DNA of 64,000 bases from Lysobacter ciconiae (GCF_015209725.1 NZ_CP063656.1:1471001-1535000), one strand, 5' to 3'. Shown: positions 16,901 to 25,417, counted from the stretch's first letter. Translations and numbers: made by a program. Notes: generated from the letters alone by a model not told the origin.

Positions 16901-17056
16901 GTCGGCGTACACGATGACCTGGACGTCGGACAGGTCCGGCTGGGCATCGAGGGGGGTGTTGAGGAGTGCGTAGATGCCGCCGCCGGTCACGGCGATAGCC
17001 ATCACCAGCACCAGGAAAACGTTACGGACGGACCATTCGATGAGACGCGCCAGCAT
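13904..17056 (-). CDS. cusA: Cu/Ag efflux RND transporter, CusA type
   Basis: Inner-membrane proton-driven pump of about 1050 residues with the 12-helix RND layout: one helix at residues 12-32, a large periplasmic loop, a helix bundle, a second loop and a second bundle. The helix-4 signature AIAIGAMVDAAIVMIEN matches the HME4 (Cu/Ag) type of heavy-metal RND pumps, in contrast to the DFG type in CzcA at the window end. Met residues in the periplasmic parts fit Cu(I)/Ag transport. The ATG at 17056 is one base from the cusB stop, so the genes are coupled. It works with CusB (17058-18515) and CusC (18512-19876). Confidence 0.93.
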   Translation of the reverse strand: MLARLIEWSVRNVFLVLVMAIAVTGGGIYALLNTPLDAQPDLSDVQVIVYADVPGQAPQVVEDQVTYPLSTAMLAVPRSKVVRGISMFGASYVYVIFEDGTDIYWARARVLEYLNTASKQMPAGVTPTLGPDATGVGWVYQYVLEGKQKSLDELRAIQDWYVRYQLTKAPGVAEVASVGGFVREYSITVDPGKLRQYGVPLSRVSEVVAQSNRDVGGRVIEMTETEYMIRGRGYLRGIDDIENLVVKSDAGTPVLIADIAHVELVPAERRGIAELNGEGEVVAGIAIARYGENALAVIQGLKEKMAEIQSGLPEGVSLRAVYDRSDLIQHAIATLRTTLIEESLIVALVCILFLFHVRSALVAIVMLPVGVLIAFIAMRALGMNSNIMSLGGIAIAIGAMVDAAIVMIENAHKHIEHSDGSRSHRQLIIDACREVGPPLFFSLLIITVAFLPVFALEDQEGRLFKPLAFTKTFVMAAGALLSVTLVPVLMLLFVRGKIMPEKKNPVNRLLIAMYRPVIAVVLRHKTATLGVAALALVLTLWPASRLGSEFMPTLNEGTLLYMPASLPGMSVTKAAELLQQQDRIIKTFPEVESVFGKAGRALTATDPAPLEMFETVINLKPEKAWRDGMTIDALIAEMDQALQFPGVANSWTMPIKARTDMLSTGIRTPIGVKVFGTDLTEMERIAKEIEAAVRTVPGTTSAYAERLTGGYYLDIQPDARQLARYGLTVGDVQGVISAALGGELVTTTIEGRERFGVIVRYPRELRDDPQTIAREVLVATADGAQIPLGELATLSINRGATEIRTENALLSAYVYVDTRNSDLGEYVRLAQAAVAEAVEFPPGYYATWSGQYEYMQRAAAKMKIVVPVTLMLILLLLYLNFRRVTESLIVMLSVPFALVGGIWLMWALDYNMSVAVAVGFIALAGVAAETGVIMLIYLDQALEAMAKTRQAQGRPVSLEDLQEAIVTGAVDRVRPKMMTVVAITAGLLPIMWSTGAGSEVTRRIAAPMVGGMASSTVLTLVVIPVIYALVKQYQLARKASAPTALPAELP

Positions 17057-17057
17057 G

Positions 17058-18515
17058 TCAGTGCTCCATCGCGTGCGAATCGTGGGAGGCGTCCGCATCG
17101 GGTGCGGGAGCTGGTGTCAGACCAGACGCCGCCGTGCCTACGTGGCTGCCGTGATCCGATTCAGAGGCCGATGGTGTCTCGTGTTGGGGGTCGGGCGGTG
17201 TGGCGCTTTCCGTCGGCCGGGCATCGGAAGCGTCCGAACCGGTATCGCCGGCGTCATGGTCATGCGATGAAGTCAGGGCCTCCAGCGCCGCTTGCAGGTT
17301 GCTCTCGGCATCGATCAGGAAGTTGGCCGAGACCACCACGCGTTCACCGTCGTGCAGCCCTTCGAGAACCTCGGCCCGATCGCCCGAGCGTTCACCCAGA
17401 ACCACGGCTCGCGGCTCGAAGCGACCTTCGGCGACTTGTACGAGTACCAGCTGTCGCACACCACTATCGAGGACCGCGGAGCGCGCAACGGTCAGCGCTT
17501 CCCGGGAGGGGTTCTGGCTCAGGATGACGTCGCCGAACAAGCCGGGACGCAGGCTGCCGTCGGGATTTGGTAACTCCACCCGTACCGCCAAGGTGCGAGT
17601 CTGAGGGTCGATGATGGGCTGGATGAAACCGACCCGGCCCTCGAAGCTGCGGCCCGGCAGGGAGGGCGACTGGAAGTGGGCCTGCTGGCCGACCGACACG
17701 AGCCCAGCGCTGGTGGCGGGTACGGTGGCGATCAGCCACACCGTCGACAGGTCGGCCAGGCGGAGGATGGTGTCGCCGGCGGCAAACCGATCGCCCTGCA
17801 CGATCGGCTTTTCGACCAGCACGGCGTTGGCGGGCGAGTGGATCACCAGACTGCCGATTTTCCCGTGCCCGATAGTCGCCAGTTGCGCGTCGTTGATGCC
17901 CCAGTTCTTCAGGCGTTGCCGGGCGGCATCGCGCAGGCGGGTCATCGTGGCGGCGCTTGCGGCATCACCCGCGGCAAGTTTCCTGGCGGCGGCATCGGCC
18001 ACCCGGTATTCGTTCTGTGCAGCGAGCAGTTCGGGGCTGTACACCGACAGCAGGGGCTGGCCCTGCTGTACCGACATGCCGGTCTGGTTGGCCTGTAGCT
18101 GCTCGACCCAACCCTCGAACTTCGGGGCGATCACGTACTGGCGGGTCTCATCGACCTGCACGGTGGCGCTGGCGCGGATGCTGGGTGACAAGGCCTGCAC
18201 GCGAGCCGCTTCGGTGCGCACGCCCAGCTTCTGCACCTTCTCCGGCGACAGCACCACGGTTCCTGGTGCGGCGGGCGCCTCCCCGCCTTCATAGACGGGC
18301 ACGTAGTCCATTCCCATCGAGTCCTTCTTGGGCACCGGAGAGGTGTCGGGCAGGCCCATCGGATTGCGGTAGTAGAGGATCTTGCGGGGCTTCTCGGCCT
18401 GGCTGGCCGTTGGCTGCGAGGGTGTTTCGGAACGGAAGTGACGGCCGCTCCACCAACCGGCGGCAAGGGCGAGCAGGACCACGACAAGGCCCACGAGCCA
18501 ATGGGAAGTTTTCAT
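17058..18515 (-). CDS. cusB: Periplasmic adaptor of Cu/Ag RND efflux, CusB type
   Basis: A 485-residue membrane-fusion protein. An N-terminal anchor (residues 5-22) is followed by a heavy-metal-binding motif (YYRNPMG ... KKDSMGMDYVPVY), the barrel-sandwich and alpha-hairpin region with many Ala and Gln, and beta-barrel segments (DLSTVWLIATVP, QPIIDPQTRTLAVRVEL). The C-terminal 60 residues are unusually rich in Asp, Ser and His (HDHDAG ... HDSHAMEH) and could bind metal; this tail is longer than in the well-known CusB. The ATG at 18515 overlaps the cusC stop by 4 bases. It bridges CusA and CusC. Confidence 0.92.
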   Translation of the reverse strand: MKTSHWLVGLVVVLLALAAGWWSGRHFRSETPSQPTASQAEKPRKILYYRNPMGLPDTSPVPKKDSMGMDYVPVYEGGEAPAAPGTVVLSPEKVQKLGVRTEAARVQALSPSIRASATVQVDETRQYVIAPKFEGWVEQLQANQTGMSVQQGQPLLSVYSPELLAAQNEYRVADAAARKLAAGDAASAATMTRLRDAARQRLKNWGINDAQLATIGHGKIGSLVIHSPANAVLVEKPIVQGDRFAAGDTILRLADLSTVWLIATVPATSAGLVSVGQQAHFQSPSLPGRSFEGRVGFIQPIIDPQTRTLAVRVELPNPDGSLRPGLFGDVILSQNPSREALTVARSAVLDSGVRQLVLVQVAEGRFEPRAVVLGERSGDRAEVLEGLHDGERVVVSANFLIDAESNLQAALEALTSSHDHDAGDTGSDASDARPTESATPPDPQHETPSASESDHGSHVGTAASGLTPAPAPDADASHDSHAMEH

Positions 18516-19876
18516 TGCGTATCTCCGCTGATGGCGCGCACGGCGGCGGCGCCCAGAAATTCGTCGCGGGTGGCATCCACCCGAGCCAGGTCGGCGCCCT
18601 GCCATTCGCGCAGGGCTTCAAGCAGGGTCGCGAAATCGACTTCGCCGACCTGATAGCTCGCCAGTGCCGACTGGAAGTTCGCGTCCGATTGCGGCAGCAG
18701 GGTCTGCTCGATCAGTTCGCGCTGTTCGCGCGCGCCTTGCCAACGTCCCCGGGCTGCTCCCAGGCGGCCTTCCAGTTCGTTCCGGACCGCTTCCGTGCGT
18801 GCCAGCGCGGACTGCTCCAGCAGGCGTGATGCGTTTTCCCGTCCTCGACGTGCCCGTTGCTGGAACGGAATTTCCACCTCCAGCATCAACGCGTAGCTGT
18901 CCACGCGATGGCCCATCTGCATGGCACCGACGCCGAGGGTGATGTCAGGAAGTCGCTTGCGTCGTTCCAGTTCGACGTTGCGGTTGGCCGCCGCGGCCAG
19001 CGCGCTGCCGGCTTGCAGGGAGGGATGGGCGCCCGAGGCAATCCGCTCGCGGGCGCTGTCCAACGTGCTCTCACTGATGACCAGCGCGGGTGGCGACACC
19101 GGCTCGGCCAGCGGCGCATCGGCGCGGCGGCCGAGCAGGGCATTCAACGTCGATGTGGCCTCGCGCCGCAGCGCCTGACGCTCCAGTCGCTGCCGCTGCA
19201 TGGCGGTGCGCTCGACCTGGGCGCGGATTGCATCCTGCTGGGCGGCCAGGCCGAGCGCATAGCGGACCCCGGCGATTTCCTCCACCTGTTCCAGCAACCC
19301 GATCAACCGGTCGATGACCACGATGGCCTCGCGGGCGTGCCAGTAGCGCACGTAGGCATCCTCGGCGTTCGCCAGCAGGTCCAGCGCAGCGGCGTCATGC
19401 TCGTGACCGGCCGCACGGGCCTGTTCGCGGGCGACATCGCGTGACAGACCGCGCTTGCCCCAGAGCGGGAAGGTCTGCTCCAGCATGTAACTGGTGGCCC
19501 CCACGTTGGCGGGCAGCACGTTGGGGTGGGCGGGGTTGATGCCCTGCCATTCCACCGTCGCCATCGGGTCGGGCAAGGCGGCGGCTGGCAGGATCATTGC
19601 CTCGGCAGCCTCGGCCTCGGCCTGCAGGGCGCGCAGTTGCGGGTTGTGCTCGATCAGCCAGTTGCGGATCGAGGCAATGTCGCTGCCGGGACTTTCCGGT
19701 TCCGCCGCGAAAGCACTGGTGGAGTAGCCGGCGAAAGGCAGTGCCAGGGCCACACCCAGCACCAGCGCTTTGAATGGATGCGATTGCCGGGATGGGGTGC
19801 CGAGCATCGGACGGGTGCACGGTTGTGCCAACACCCGGGAACGGGTGCAGTACTGTTTCAGATCTGAATAAGTCAT
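18512..19876 (-). CDS. cusC: Outer-membrane efflux channel, CusC/TolC type
   Basis: TolC-family protein of up to 454 residues forming the outer-membrane duct. A signal peptide is visible at about residues 34-57 (FKALVLGVALALPFAGYSTS), followed by two repeats of long amphipathic helices with ARLE-type heptads. The listed ATG (19876) has a reasonable ribosome site (AAGGCAGAGAC); an internal Met at 19807 would give a more typical signal peptide length, so the start is uncertain. It overlaps cusB by 4 bases. A short secreted protein (20009-20401) precedes it. Confidence 0.88.
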   Translation of the reverse strand: MTYSDLKQYCTRSRVLAQPCTRPMLGTPSRQSHPFKALVLGVALALPFAGYSTSAFAAEPESPGSDIASIRNWLIEHNPQLRALQAEAEAAEAMILPAAALPDPMATVEWQGINPAHPNVLPANVGATSYMLEQTFPLWGKRGLSRDVAREQARAAGHEHDAAALDLLANAEDAYVRYWHAREAIVVIDRLIGLLEQVEEIAGVRYALGLAAQQDAIRAQVERTAMQRQRLERQALRREATSTLNALLGRRADAPLAEPVSPPALVISESTLDSARERIASGAHPSLQAGSALAAAANRNVELERRKRLPDITLGVGAMQMGHRVDSYALMLEVEIPFQQRARRGRENASRLLEQSALARTEAVRNELEGRLGAARGRWQGAREQRELIEQTLLPQSDANFQSALASYQVGEVDFATLLEALREWQGADLARVDATRDEFLGAAAVRAISGDTQ

Positions 19877-20008
19877 GTCTCTGCCTTGCCGTACCGCCGT
19901 CGATGAGAGGACGGTACTGCTGCGGAGGCGACATGCCGTGCGAAGACGGCTGCGCCGACGGAAGTGGCGTCAGGCGCAGCGGAGCGCCCGACGGACCTCA
20001 GTCGGCGA

Positions 20009-20401
20009 TCAGATCAACAGGATGCTGGCGGGATGCAGGGTAGGTCGATGCCACGACACTACAAGTGGCGTGGCACGGTAGATCGTGGTGCTGTCCACCG
20101 GCGCGGCGATCAACGCCATCGAGTAGACCGGAGCCGGCAAGGACGCGGGAACGGGCGGGATGCGAGTGGCATCCCGGCTTTGATCGCCCTGGGTGCAGTG
20201 GGGGGCGCAGACCGCCGCGTCGTCGGACGGCGTGGGGTGTTGGCAACCATGCTGCAAACCGGCGGGTGGGCCGGCATCCAGCGCCGCGAACGCCATCGAG
20301 GCGGCCGGATGCCCCGCCAGCGCGAACTGCGACCACAACAGCGCCACAATCGTGAAGATCGTGATCCGGTGGCGCAGGCGCTGGCGACGTGATGATTTCA
20401 T
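20009..20401 (-). CDS. Small secreted Cys/His-containing protein heading the cus operon
   Basis: A 130-residue protein with a signal peptide (residues 8-29, ending SQFALAG) and a short metal-ligand cluster, HGCQHPTPSDD then CAPHCTQ. I do not recognise a named family. It has the same style as three other short secreted proteins in this window (30783, 36346, 59094), each the first gene of a metal operon. The ATG follows GGGAGAACTC. A role in sensing or buffering periplasmic copper is inferred from position and ligands only. Confidence 0.65.
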   Translation of the reverse strand: MKSSRRQRLRHRITIFTIVALLWSQFALAGHPAASMAFAALDAGPPAGLQHGCQHPTPSDDAAVCAPHCTQGDQSRDATRIPPVPASLPAPVYSMALIAAPVDSTTIYRATPLVVSWHRPTLHPASILLI

Positions 20402-20416
20402 GAGTTCTCCCAGATT

Positions 20417-20440
20417 AGGCGCAGCACGGTGGCTGCGCCT
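20417..20440. promoter_or_regulatory. Perfect 9-bp inverted repeat
   Basis: AGGCGCAGC and its complement are separated by 6 bases. It lies 16 bases upstream of the cus leader ATG and 64 bases past the stop of the CopA-type ATPase gene, so it could be a terminator for the ATPase gene or an operator/leader hairpin for cus. No T-run follows on the minus strand, which argues against a simple intrinsic terminator. Confidence 0.5.
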
Positions 20441-20503
20441 TGATTCAGGTCAATTTCCAGAGTGCTTTCTGCAGGTGACGGCATGTTTGACTTGTCGCAC
20501 CCG

Positions 20504-22852
20504 TCAACCATGCCGCTTCCGGCCCAGCCGCAACGCATTGGCGACCACCGACACCGAGCTCAGGCTCATCGCCAGGGCGGCGATCAACGGGCTGAGCAGC
20601 AGGCCGGTCAGCGGGTACAGCACGCCGGCCGCGATCGGCACGCCCAGCGCGTTGTAGAGGAATGCAAAGCCCAGGTTCTGCTTCATGTTGGCGACGGTAT
20701 CGCTGGAGATCGACCGTGCCCGCACGATGCCGCGCAAGTCGCCCTTCACCAGCGTCACCTGTGCGCTCGACATCGCCACGTCGGTGCCAGTGCCCATCGC
20801 GATGCCGACATCGGCGCCGGCAAGCGCGGGTGCGTCGTTGATCCCGTCGCCGGCCATCGCGACCCGGTGCCCCTTGGCTTGCAGCTGCCGCACGAGGTCG
20901 ATCTTGTCCTTCGGGCGGACCTCGCCGTGGACTTCGTCGATGCCCAGCGTGCGGGCGACCGCATGGGCCGTGGTGACGCCGTCGCCGGTAGCCATCACGA
21001 TGTTCAGGCCCGCCGCGTGCAGCGATGCGATGGCGTCTGCGGTGGTCGCCTTGATCGGGTCGGACACCGCGAGCAGGCCGGCCAGGACGCCATCGACCGC
21101 CAGGTACATCACACTGGCGCCGGCCCGGCGCAGCTCCTCGGCCGGGATGGAAAGAACCGAGGCATCGACCCCGACCTCGTGCATCAGCGCGGTATTGCCG
21201 ATCGCCAGGGTGGCGCCTCCCACCTTGCCGCGCACGCCGATGCCGGTGGACGACTCGAAGCTCTCCGGCGTCTCCAGCGTCAGACCACGACGGCGGGCTT
21301 CGGCGACGATCGCGTCGGCAAGCGGGTGCTCGCTGCCCTGGTCGAGGCTGGCTGCCAGGCGCAGCACTTCTTCCGCGGTGAAGCCATCGGCCGGCAACAC
21401 GGTATGGAATGTTGGACGGCCCTCGGTCAACGTGCCGGTCTTGTCCACGATCAGGGTGTCGATTTTGCGCAGGTTCTCAATCGCCTCGGCATCGCGGAAC
21501 AGCACGCCCTCGCCGGCGGCCCGGCCGGTCGCCACCATGATCGACATCGGCGTCGCCAGTCCCAGCGCGCACGGGCAGGCGATGATCAGTACCGAGATCG
21601 TATTGAGCACCGCGAACGTCCACGACGGCTCCGGGCCGAGCAAGCCCCACACGAAGAAGGTCGCGACGGCGATCGCGAGGACCGCCAACACAAACCAGTA
21701 AGCCACCTTGTCGGCCATGCGCTGCATCGGTGCGCGCGAGCGTTGCGCCTGCGCGACCAGCTGCACGATCTGCGCCAGCACCGTCGCCGAACCGACCTTT
21801 TCCGCCCGGATCACCAGGCTGCCGGTGCCGTTGAGGGTCGCGCCGATCACGCTGGAACCAGTGGTCTTCTCGACCGGGATCGGCTCGCCGGTCAGCATCG
21901 ATTCGTCGACATGGGAGCGGCCTTCGATCACTTCGCCGTCGACCGGCACCTTTTCACCCGGACGTACCCGCAGACGGTCACCGACATGGACGTGACTGAG
22001 CTCCACATCCTCCTCGCTGCCGTCGTCGCGCAGGCGGCGTGCGGTCTTGGGTGCCAGTCCCAGCAGGGCTTTCAGCGCGGTCGAGGTCTTCGAGCGGGCA
22101 CGCAGTTCCAGCATCTGGCCGAGCAGGGTCAGCGAGACGATCACCACGGCAGCCTCGAAGTAGACGCCGACGCGGCCGTGTTGGTGGAATGACGCCGGGA
22201 ACAGCTCCGGTGCGACGGTGGCGACGACGCTGTAGCCGAACGCCGCACCGACGCCGATGCCGATCAGGGTCCACATGTTGGGACTGAGGTTGCGGACCGA
22301 CTGCACGCACCGGACGAAGAACGGCGCGGCTGCCCACAACACCACCGGGAGGGTCAGGACCAACTCGATCCAGGTCCGCGTGACCACCGGCAACTGCGGG
22401 AAATAGTGACCAAACATCGCCAGCACCGTTACCACTACTGTGGCTGGCAAAGTCCACCAGAAACGGCGGCTGAAATCGAGCAGCTCCGGATTGTCCTCGT
22501 CGTCCAGCCCCGGCATTTCCGGTTCCAGTGCCATGCCGCAGATCGGGCAGATGCCGGGGCCTTCCTGGCGCACCTGCGGATGCATCGGGCAGATGTACAT
22601 CGTCCCTGCCGGTGCCGGCACCGGGGAGTCATCGGATTGCCGGGTCAGATATCTGGCCGGATCCGCCACGAAGCGTTCCAGACAACGTGCCGAGCAGAAA
22701 TGGTGCGTTACCCCTTCATGCTCGGCGTGATGGGCGGTTCGGGCCGGATCGACCTGCATGCCACAAACCGGATCGGTAACGGTGGTTCCCTCAGCGGCGT
22801 GAATGTGATCCCCGAGGTTGTTGGAGTCCGTGTGGTGATGATGGGTGTTCAT
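20504..22852 (-). CDS. copA: Copper-exporting P1B ATPase with YHS and heavy-metal-binding N-terminal domains
   Basis: A 782-residue inner-membrane pump for Cu(I)/Ag(I). The N-terminus has a His-rich start (NTHHHH), a YHS domain (DPVCGMQVDP ... HHFCSARCLERF) and a heavy-metal-binding CPMHP ... CPICGMALEP motif. The core has TGEP in the actuator domain, CPC in the membrane (ACPCALGLATP), DKTGTLTEG and GDGINDAPAL. CPC marks the P1B-1 group. The ATG at 22852 has CACGGAGGATGC upstream and is preferred over one 48 bases earlier. It follows a DUF411 gene on the same strand. The symbol copA is also used for the oxidase at 28798-30648. Confidence 0.93.
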   Translation of the reverse strand: MNTHHHHTDSNNLGDHIHAAEGTTVTDPVCGMQVDPARTAHHAEHEGVTHHFCSARCLERFVADPARYLTRQSDDSPVPAPAGTMYICPMHPQVRQEGPGICPICGMALEPEMPGLDDEDNPELLDFSRRFWWTLPATVVVTVLAMFGHYFPQLPVVTRTWIELVLTLPVVLWAAAPFFVRCVQSVRNLSPNMWTLIGIGVGAAFGYSVVATVAPELFPASFHQHGRVGVYFEAAVVIVSLTLLGQMLELRARSKTSTALKALLGLAPKTARRLRDDGSEEDVELSHVHVGDRLRVRPGEKVPVDGEVIEGRSHVDESMLTGEPIPVEKTTGSSVIGATLNGTGSLVIRAEKVGSATVLAQIVQLVAQAQRSRAPMQRMADKVAYWFVLAVLAIAVATFFVWGLLGPEPSWTFAVLNTISVLIIACPCALGLATPMSIMVATGRAAGEGVLFRDAEAIENLRKIDTLIVDKTGTLTEGRPTFHTVLPADGFTAEEVLRLAASLDQGSEHPLADAIVAEARRRGLTLETPESFESSTGIGVRGKVGGATLAIGNTALMHEVGVDASVLSIPAEELRRAGASVMYLAVDGVLAGLLAVSDPIKATTADAIASLHAAGLNIVMATGDGVTTAHAVARTLGIDEVHGEVRPKDKIDLVRQLQAKGHRVAMAGDGINDAPALAGADVGIAMGTGTDVAMSSAQVTLVKGDLRGIVRARSISSDTVANMKQNLGFAFLYNALGVPIAAGVLYPLTGLLLSPLIAALAMSLSSVSVVANALRLGRKRHG

Positions 22853-22896
22853 GCATCCTCCGTGACGATGGCAATGGCTTGAGATTGATTGATCTG

Positions 22897-23454
22897 TCAA
22901 TCCGCGTGGTGAGCGAACGCGGATGTGGTGCCGTCGTAAGCGACGAGCTCGACGACATAGGGCTGGACGCGGCCATCGGGCAGCTCCATCCCCGGTGAGC
23001 CGGCCGGCATGCCCGGCACGACCAGCCCCTTGCCCTCGGGCCGCTCGGTCAGCAGGCGTTTGATGTCATCCGCCGGGATATGGCCTTCGACGAAATAGCC
23101 GTCCACTTCCGCGGTATGGCAGGAGCCCTTGCCATACGGAATGCCCACCCGCTCCTTGATTGCATTCACGTTGTTGGTATTCACAACCTGGACCGTGAAG
23201 CCGGCGTGTTCCATGTGCTCCACCCACAACTGGCAACAGCCGCAATTGGGGCTCTTGCTGACGACCATCAAAGGCAGGGCTGACTGGGCGGGTACTGGAC
23301 TTTGTACGGGAGCGTCCGGGGCGGGGTGGGTTGCGAGTGCAGGTGTCGAAGACGACTTGCTGGCGATACCGCTATCAGGTGCGCCGGCGCATGCCGTAAC
23401 TGCATGTGCAGAGGCCAGCGCGAGGATGACGAAGACGAGTTGATTGCGTTTCAT
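22897..23454 (-). CDS. DUF411 metal-binding lipoprotein, copy 1
   Basis: A 185-residue protein with a lipobox-like signal (SAHAVTACAG), so probably a periplasm-facing lipoprotein. The DUF411 core has the CxCC-type motif SPNCGCCQLWVEHM, then GSCHTAEVDGYFVEGH and GLVVPGMPAGSPGMELP. DUF411 proteins occur in copper and silver resistance clusters, where a copper-binding function is assumed. The ATG at 23454 starts the signal peptide directly. The stop lies 44 bases from the CopA-type ATPase start, so the two are probably co-transcribed. A paralogue is at 25838-26362. Confidence 0.88.
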   Translation of the reverse strand: MKRNQLVFVILALASAHAVTACAGAPDSGIASKSSSTPALATHPAPDAPVQSPVPAQSALPLMVVSKSPNCGCCQLWVEHMEHAGFTVQVVNTNNVNAIKERVGIPYGKGSCHTAEVDGYFVEGHIPADDIKRLLTERPEGKGLVVPGMPAGSPGMELPDGRVQPYVVELVAYDGTTSAFAHHAD

Positions 23455-23502
23455 GGGTAGTACTCGGTGAGTGGCTTGGCGCGACGGCTGCCGGGGAACG
23501 AT

Positions 23503-23524
23503 CGGGGCCTTGTGGAAGGCCCCG
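23503..23524 (-). terminator. Hairpin downstream of the tatA region
   Basis: CGGGGCCTT and AAGGCCCCG form a 9-bp stem with a 4-base loop. It lies in the gap between the tatA-region frames and the DUF411 gene, and so probably ends the copC-copD-tatA transcript. No T-run follows on the minus strand, so it may be Rho-assisted or a processing hairpin. Confidence 0.55.
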
Positions 23525-23608
23525 TGCTTCACTCAGTGCTGGTGATCATGACCTGCATGGTTGTCGGGACTGGACTTGCCGGCGAAGCAGTCCAAGCCGG
23601 GGCCGCGC

Positions 23609-23821
23609 TCAGCGCGGAGTCCGTTCGTCGTCGTGGCTGCCCCTCTCTCGGGTGTCGTCGCGCAACCGGCCCGGTAGCGCGACGTCATCGCTGACACCCT
23701 GCCTGAAGCCCTTGATCGCCTGGCCCATGTCCTGACCAACGTTCTTCAGCCGCTTGGTGCCGAACACGAGCACCACGATCGCAAGTACGACCAGCCAATG
23801 CCAAATACTGAAACTTCCCAT
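23609..23821 (-). CDS. tatA: Twin-arginine translocation protein TatA/E
   Basis: A 70-residue protein: GSFSIWHWLVVLAIVVLVFG is the membrane helix with the usual FxIWHW start, followed by the hinge and amphipathic helix (KRLKNVGQDMGQAIKGFRQG) and a charged tail. The ATG at 23821 was chosen because the open frame before it is not TatA-like. No tatB or tatC is nearby. The multicopper oxidase at 28798-30648 carries a twin-arginine signal, so a dedicated TatA in the copper cluster could support its export. A different frame continues to 23533 and ends in HAGHDHQH; a frameshifted longer tail is possible but unproven. Confidence 0.85.
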   Translation of the reverse strand: MGSFSIWHWLVVLAIVVLVFGTKRLKNVGQDMGQAIKGFRQGVSDDVALPGRLRDDTRERGSHDDERTPR

Positions 23822-23920
23822 GGATAAGCTCGCCCCAATGGTTGATAAAAAGGCGGAACCGATACGTCGAGTGGTTCCTGTGCGCCTGGAGGATTCAACT
23901 GTTCGCATCAATTGCAATTG

Positions 23921-24850
23921 CTACACAGGGCTGAGTGTCCCGAGTACTGAAACAACAATCAGGATCAAGGTGGCCAGTGCGGCCTCTGCCGCCACACTCT
24001 GTCGCAAGGCGCGCACCTCCTGCGCAGGATCCCCGCTGGTCAGCGCCCGTCCCAGGCGCGGCACCAGCGTCCATCGGTGCAGCGCGCCCAGGCCCAGCAT
24101 TCCACCGAACAGAGCAAGCTTGAACAGCAGCAGGTTTCCGTAGGTGCTCTGCAGCAGCGAAGAAAATGACCACGCGGTGAGATCCCCGTAGTGCGCGATG
24201 CCGGACACGACGAGCGCAGCAACGGAAATCGTTCCCAGCGTCGAAAATCCATGCAGAAAGTCATGCGTTGATCGCAGACGCCCGCTGCCGGAGGCCTCCT
24301 TGCCGCGCAGGAGCATCCCCAGGAACATCAGGACCGCTGCGATCCAGCCGCCAGCCGCGAGAAGATGGACGAGGCCCGCAGCAAGCCGGACCGCGCCTGC
24401 CACGCCCTCGCCAGCGGCCGCGTGGCCGTTCCATGCCAGCGAAGCGAGTGCGCCGCCCGCCAGCGTCGCCGCCAGCGGGAAGGCGAGCTCCACCTTCCCG
24501 CGGCGACGATGCCATCCGAGCACAAACATCAGGGCGAGCAGCAGCGCGCCTCTCGCAATCGCTGCCCGGCCCGCGGACGTCTCGAGCAGATACCAGCCAA
24601 GCGATCCGCGATCAACGTCGGCGACCGGCATTCCCATGATGCCCGCGGTCTTGAAGACGACATCGGCCCCGGTGAGCACGAGACCGACGGTGGCACTCAC
24701 CAACAGAACGCCCATGAGTGGCCACCCGGCCAAGGCGTCGGCGAGTGCCGATCGACGCGAACCGTACCAACCGAACAGTGGAACCCCGAAAAGCACCATG
24801 AGAACAAGGTATTCCAGGAATCTCAGTGCATAAGCCGACAGGTCGAACAT
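23921..24850 (-). CDS. copD: Copper resistance protein CopD, inner membrane
   Basis: A 309-residue polytopic membrane protein with about eight hydrophobic helices. Conserved charged/His positions within helices (WNGHAAAGEG, LVHLLAAGGWIA, GIAHYGD, LHRWTLVPRLGRAL) are those of the CopD family, which partners with CopC in copper uptake or transfer across the inner membrane. It starts 10 bases after copC with GAGGAGCCACAA upstream. The downstream gene is tatA. Confidence 0.92.
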   Translation of the reverse strand: MFDLSAYALRFLEYLVLMVLFGVPLFGWYGSRRSALADALAGWPLMGVLLVSATVGLVLTGADVVFKTAGIMGMPVADVDRGSLGWYLLETSAGRAAIARGALLLALMFVLGWHRRRGKVELAFPLAATLAGGALASLAWNGHAAAGEGVAGAVRLAAGLVHLLAAGGWIAAVLMFLGMLLRGKEASGSGRLRSTHDFLHGFSTLGTISVAALVVSGIAHYGDLTAWSFSSLLQSTYGNLLLFKLALFGGMLGLGALHRWTLVPRLGRALTSGDPAQEVRALRQSVAAEAALATLILIVVSVLGTLSPV

Positions 24851-24860
24851 TTGTGGCTCC

Positions 24861-25244
24861 TCAGCGCACCGTGAAGCTGAAATTGCCCGTCATGGGGTGG
24901 TTGTCGCCTCCAACGGCGCGGTATTCGACGGTATAGACGCCCGGAGCCAGCGGCCGAGGCAACTTGGCACGCAGGGTCTTGCCGTTGTTGACGATCTCGG
25001 TCGTGAAATTCTCGATCGGCATGGTGGAACTGCCGTGCTTCATGAGCAACTCGAGACGCGACGCCCGCGGCAGCAAGGTTTCGTTGAAGACGAGATCGAT
25101 CTGGGCTGGCGAGGCCACCACCGCATTTGCCGCCGGTGTGGACTGCTGCAGCGCGGCGTGGGCGTGCGCGATCTGCAGCGAGAACTGCCCAGCCGCAATC
25201 GCGAGGACGAGCGCAAGGGAGCGAAGGAGGTTTGACGACTTCAT
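24861..25244 (-). CDS. copC: Periplasmic copper-binding protein CopC
   Basis: A 127-residue protein with a signal peptide ending AHA; the mature chain begins H-A-A-L, the N-terminal His that binds Cu(II) in CopC. The beta-barrel core is visible (LQQSTPAANAVVASPAQIDL, GDNHPMTGNFSF), with a second His near the C-terminus. There is no Met-rich loop, so it is probably the Cu(II)-only type. The ATG follows GAGGATTTATCCCT. It forms a pair with copD. Confidence 0.93.
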   Translation of the reverse strand: MKSSNLLRSLALVLAIAAGQFSLQIAHAHAALQQSTPAANAVVASPAQIDLVFNETLLPRASRLELLMKHGSSTMPIENFTTEIVNNGKTLRAKLPRPLAPGVYTVEYRAVGGDNHPMTGNFSFTVR

Positions 25245-25381
25245 AGGGATAAATCCTCATTGCGAATGTGATGCAAAGCCCCGTTCGGGGCCGTGCTGTG
25301 TTGGATCCGACAAGCGTTAGATGTCGGGCTGTCACCCAAACCGCGGTTGGTCGGCTTTTGATACCACCGGTTTCGCGAGAT

Positions 25382-25411
25382 GAGGATCCCGCCTGCTCAG
25401 GCGGGATCCTC
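25382..25411. terminator. Strong 14-bp hairpin
   Basis: A perfect 14-bp inverted repeat (GAGGATCCCGCCTG and its complement) is separated by two bases. It starts 7 bases after the stop of the four-helix copper storage gene. It most likely ends the copLAB-type transcript before copC. A clear T-run is missing on the minus strand. Confidence 0.7.
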
Positions 25412-25417
25412 GACGCA

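Noticed and set aside
23533..23739. Alternative frame ending HAGHDHQH after tatA
   Set aside because: Its first two thirds are antisense-like Arg/Ser/Thr-rich sequence overlapping tatA in another frame; kept only as a possible frameshifted tail.
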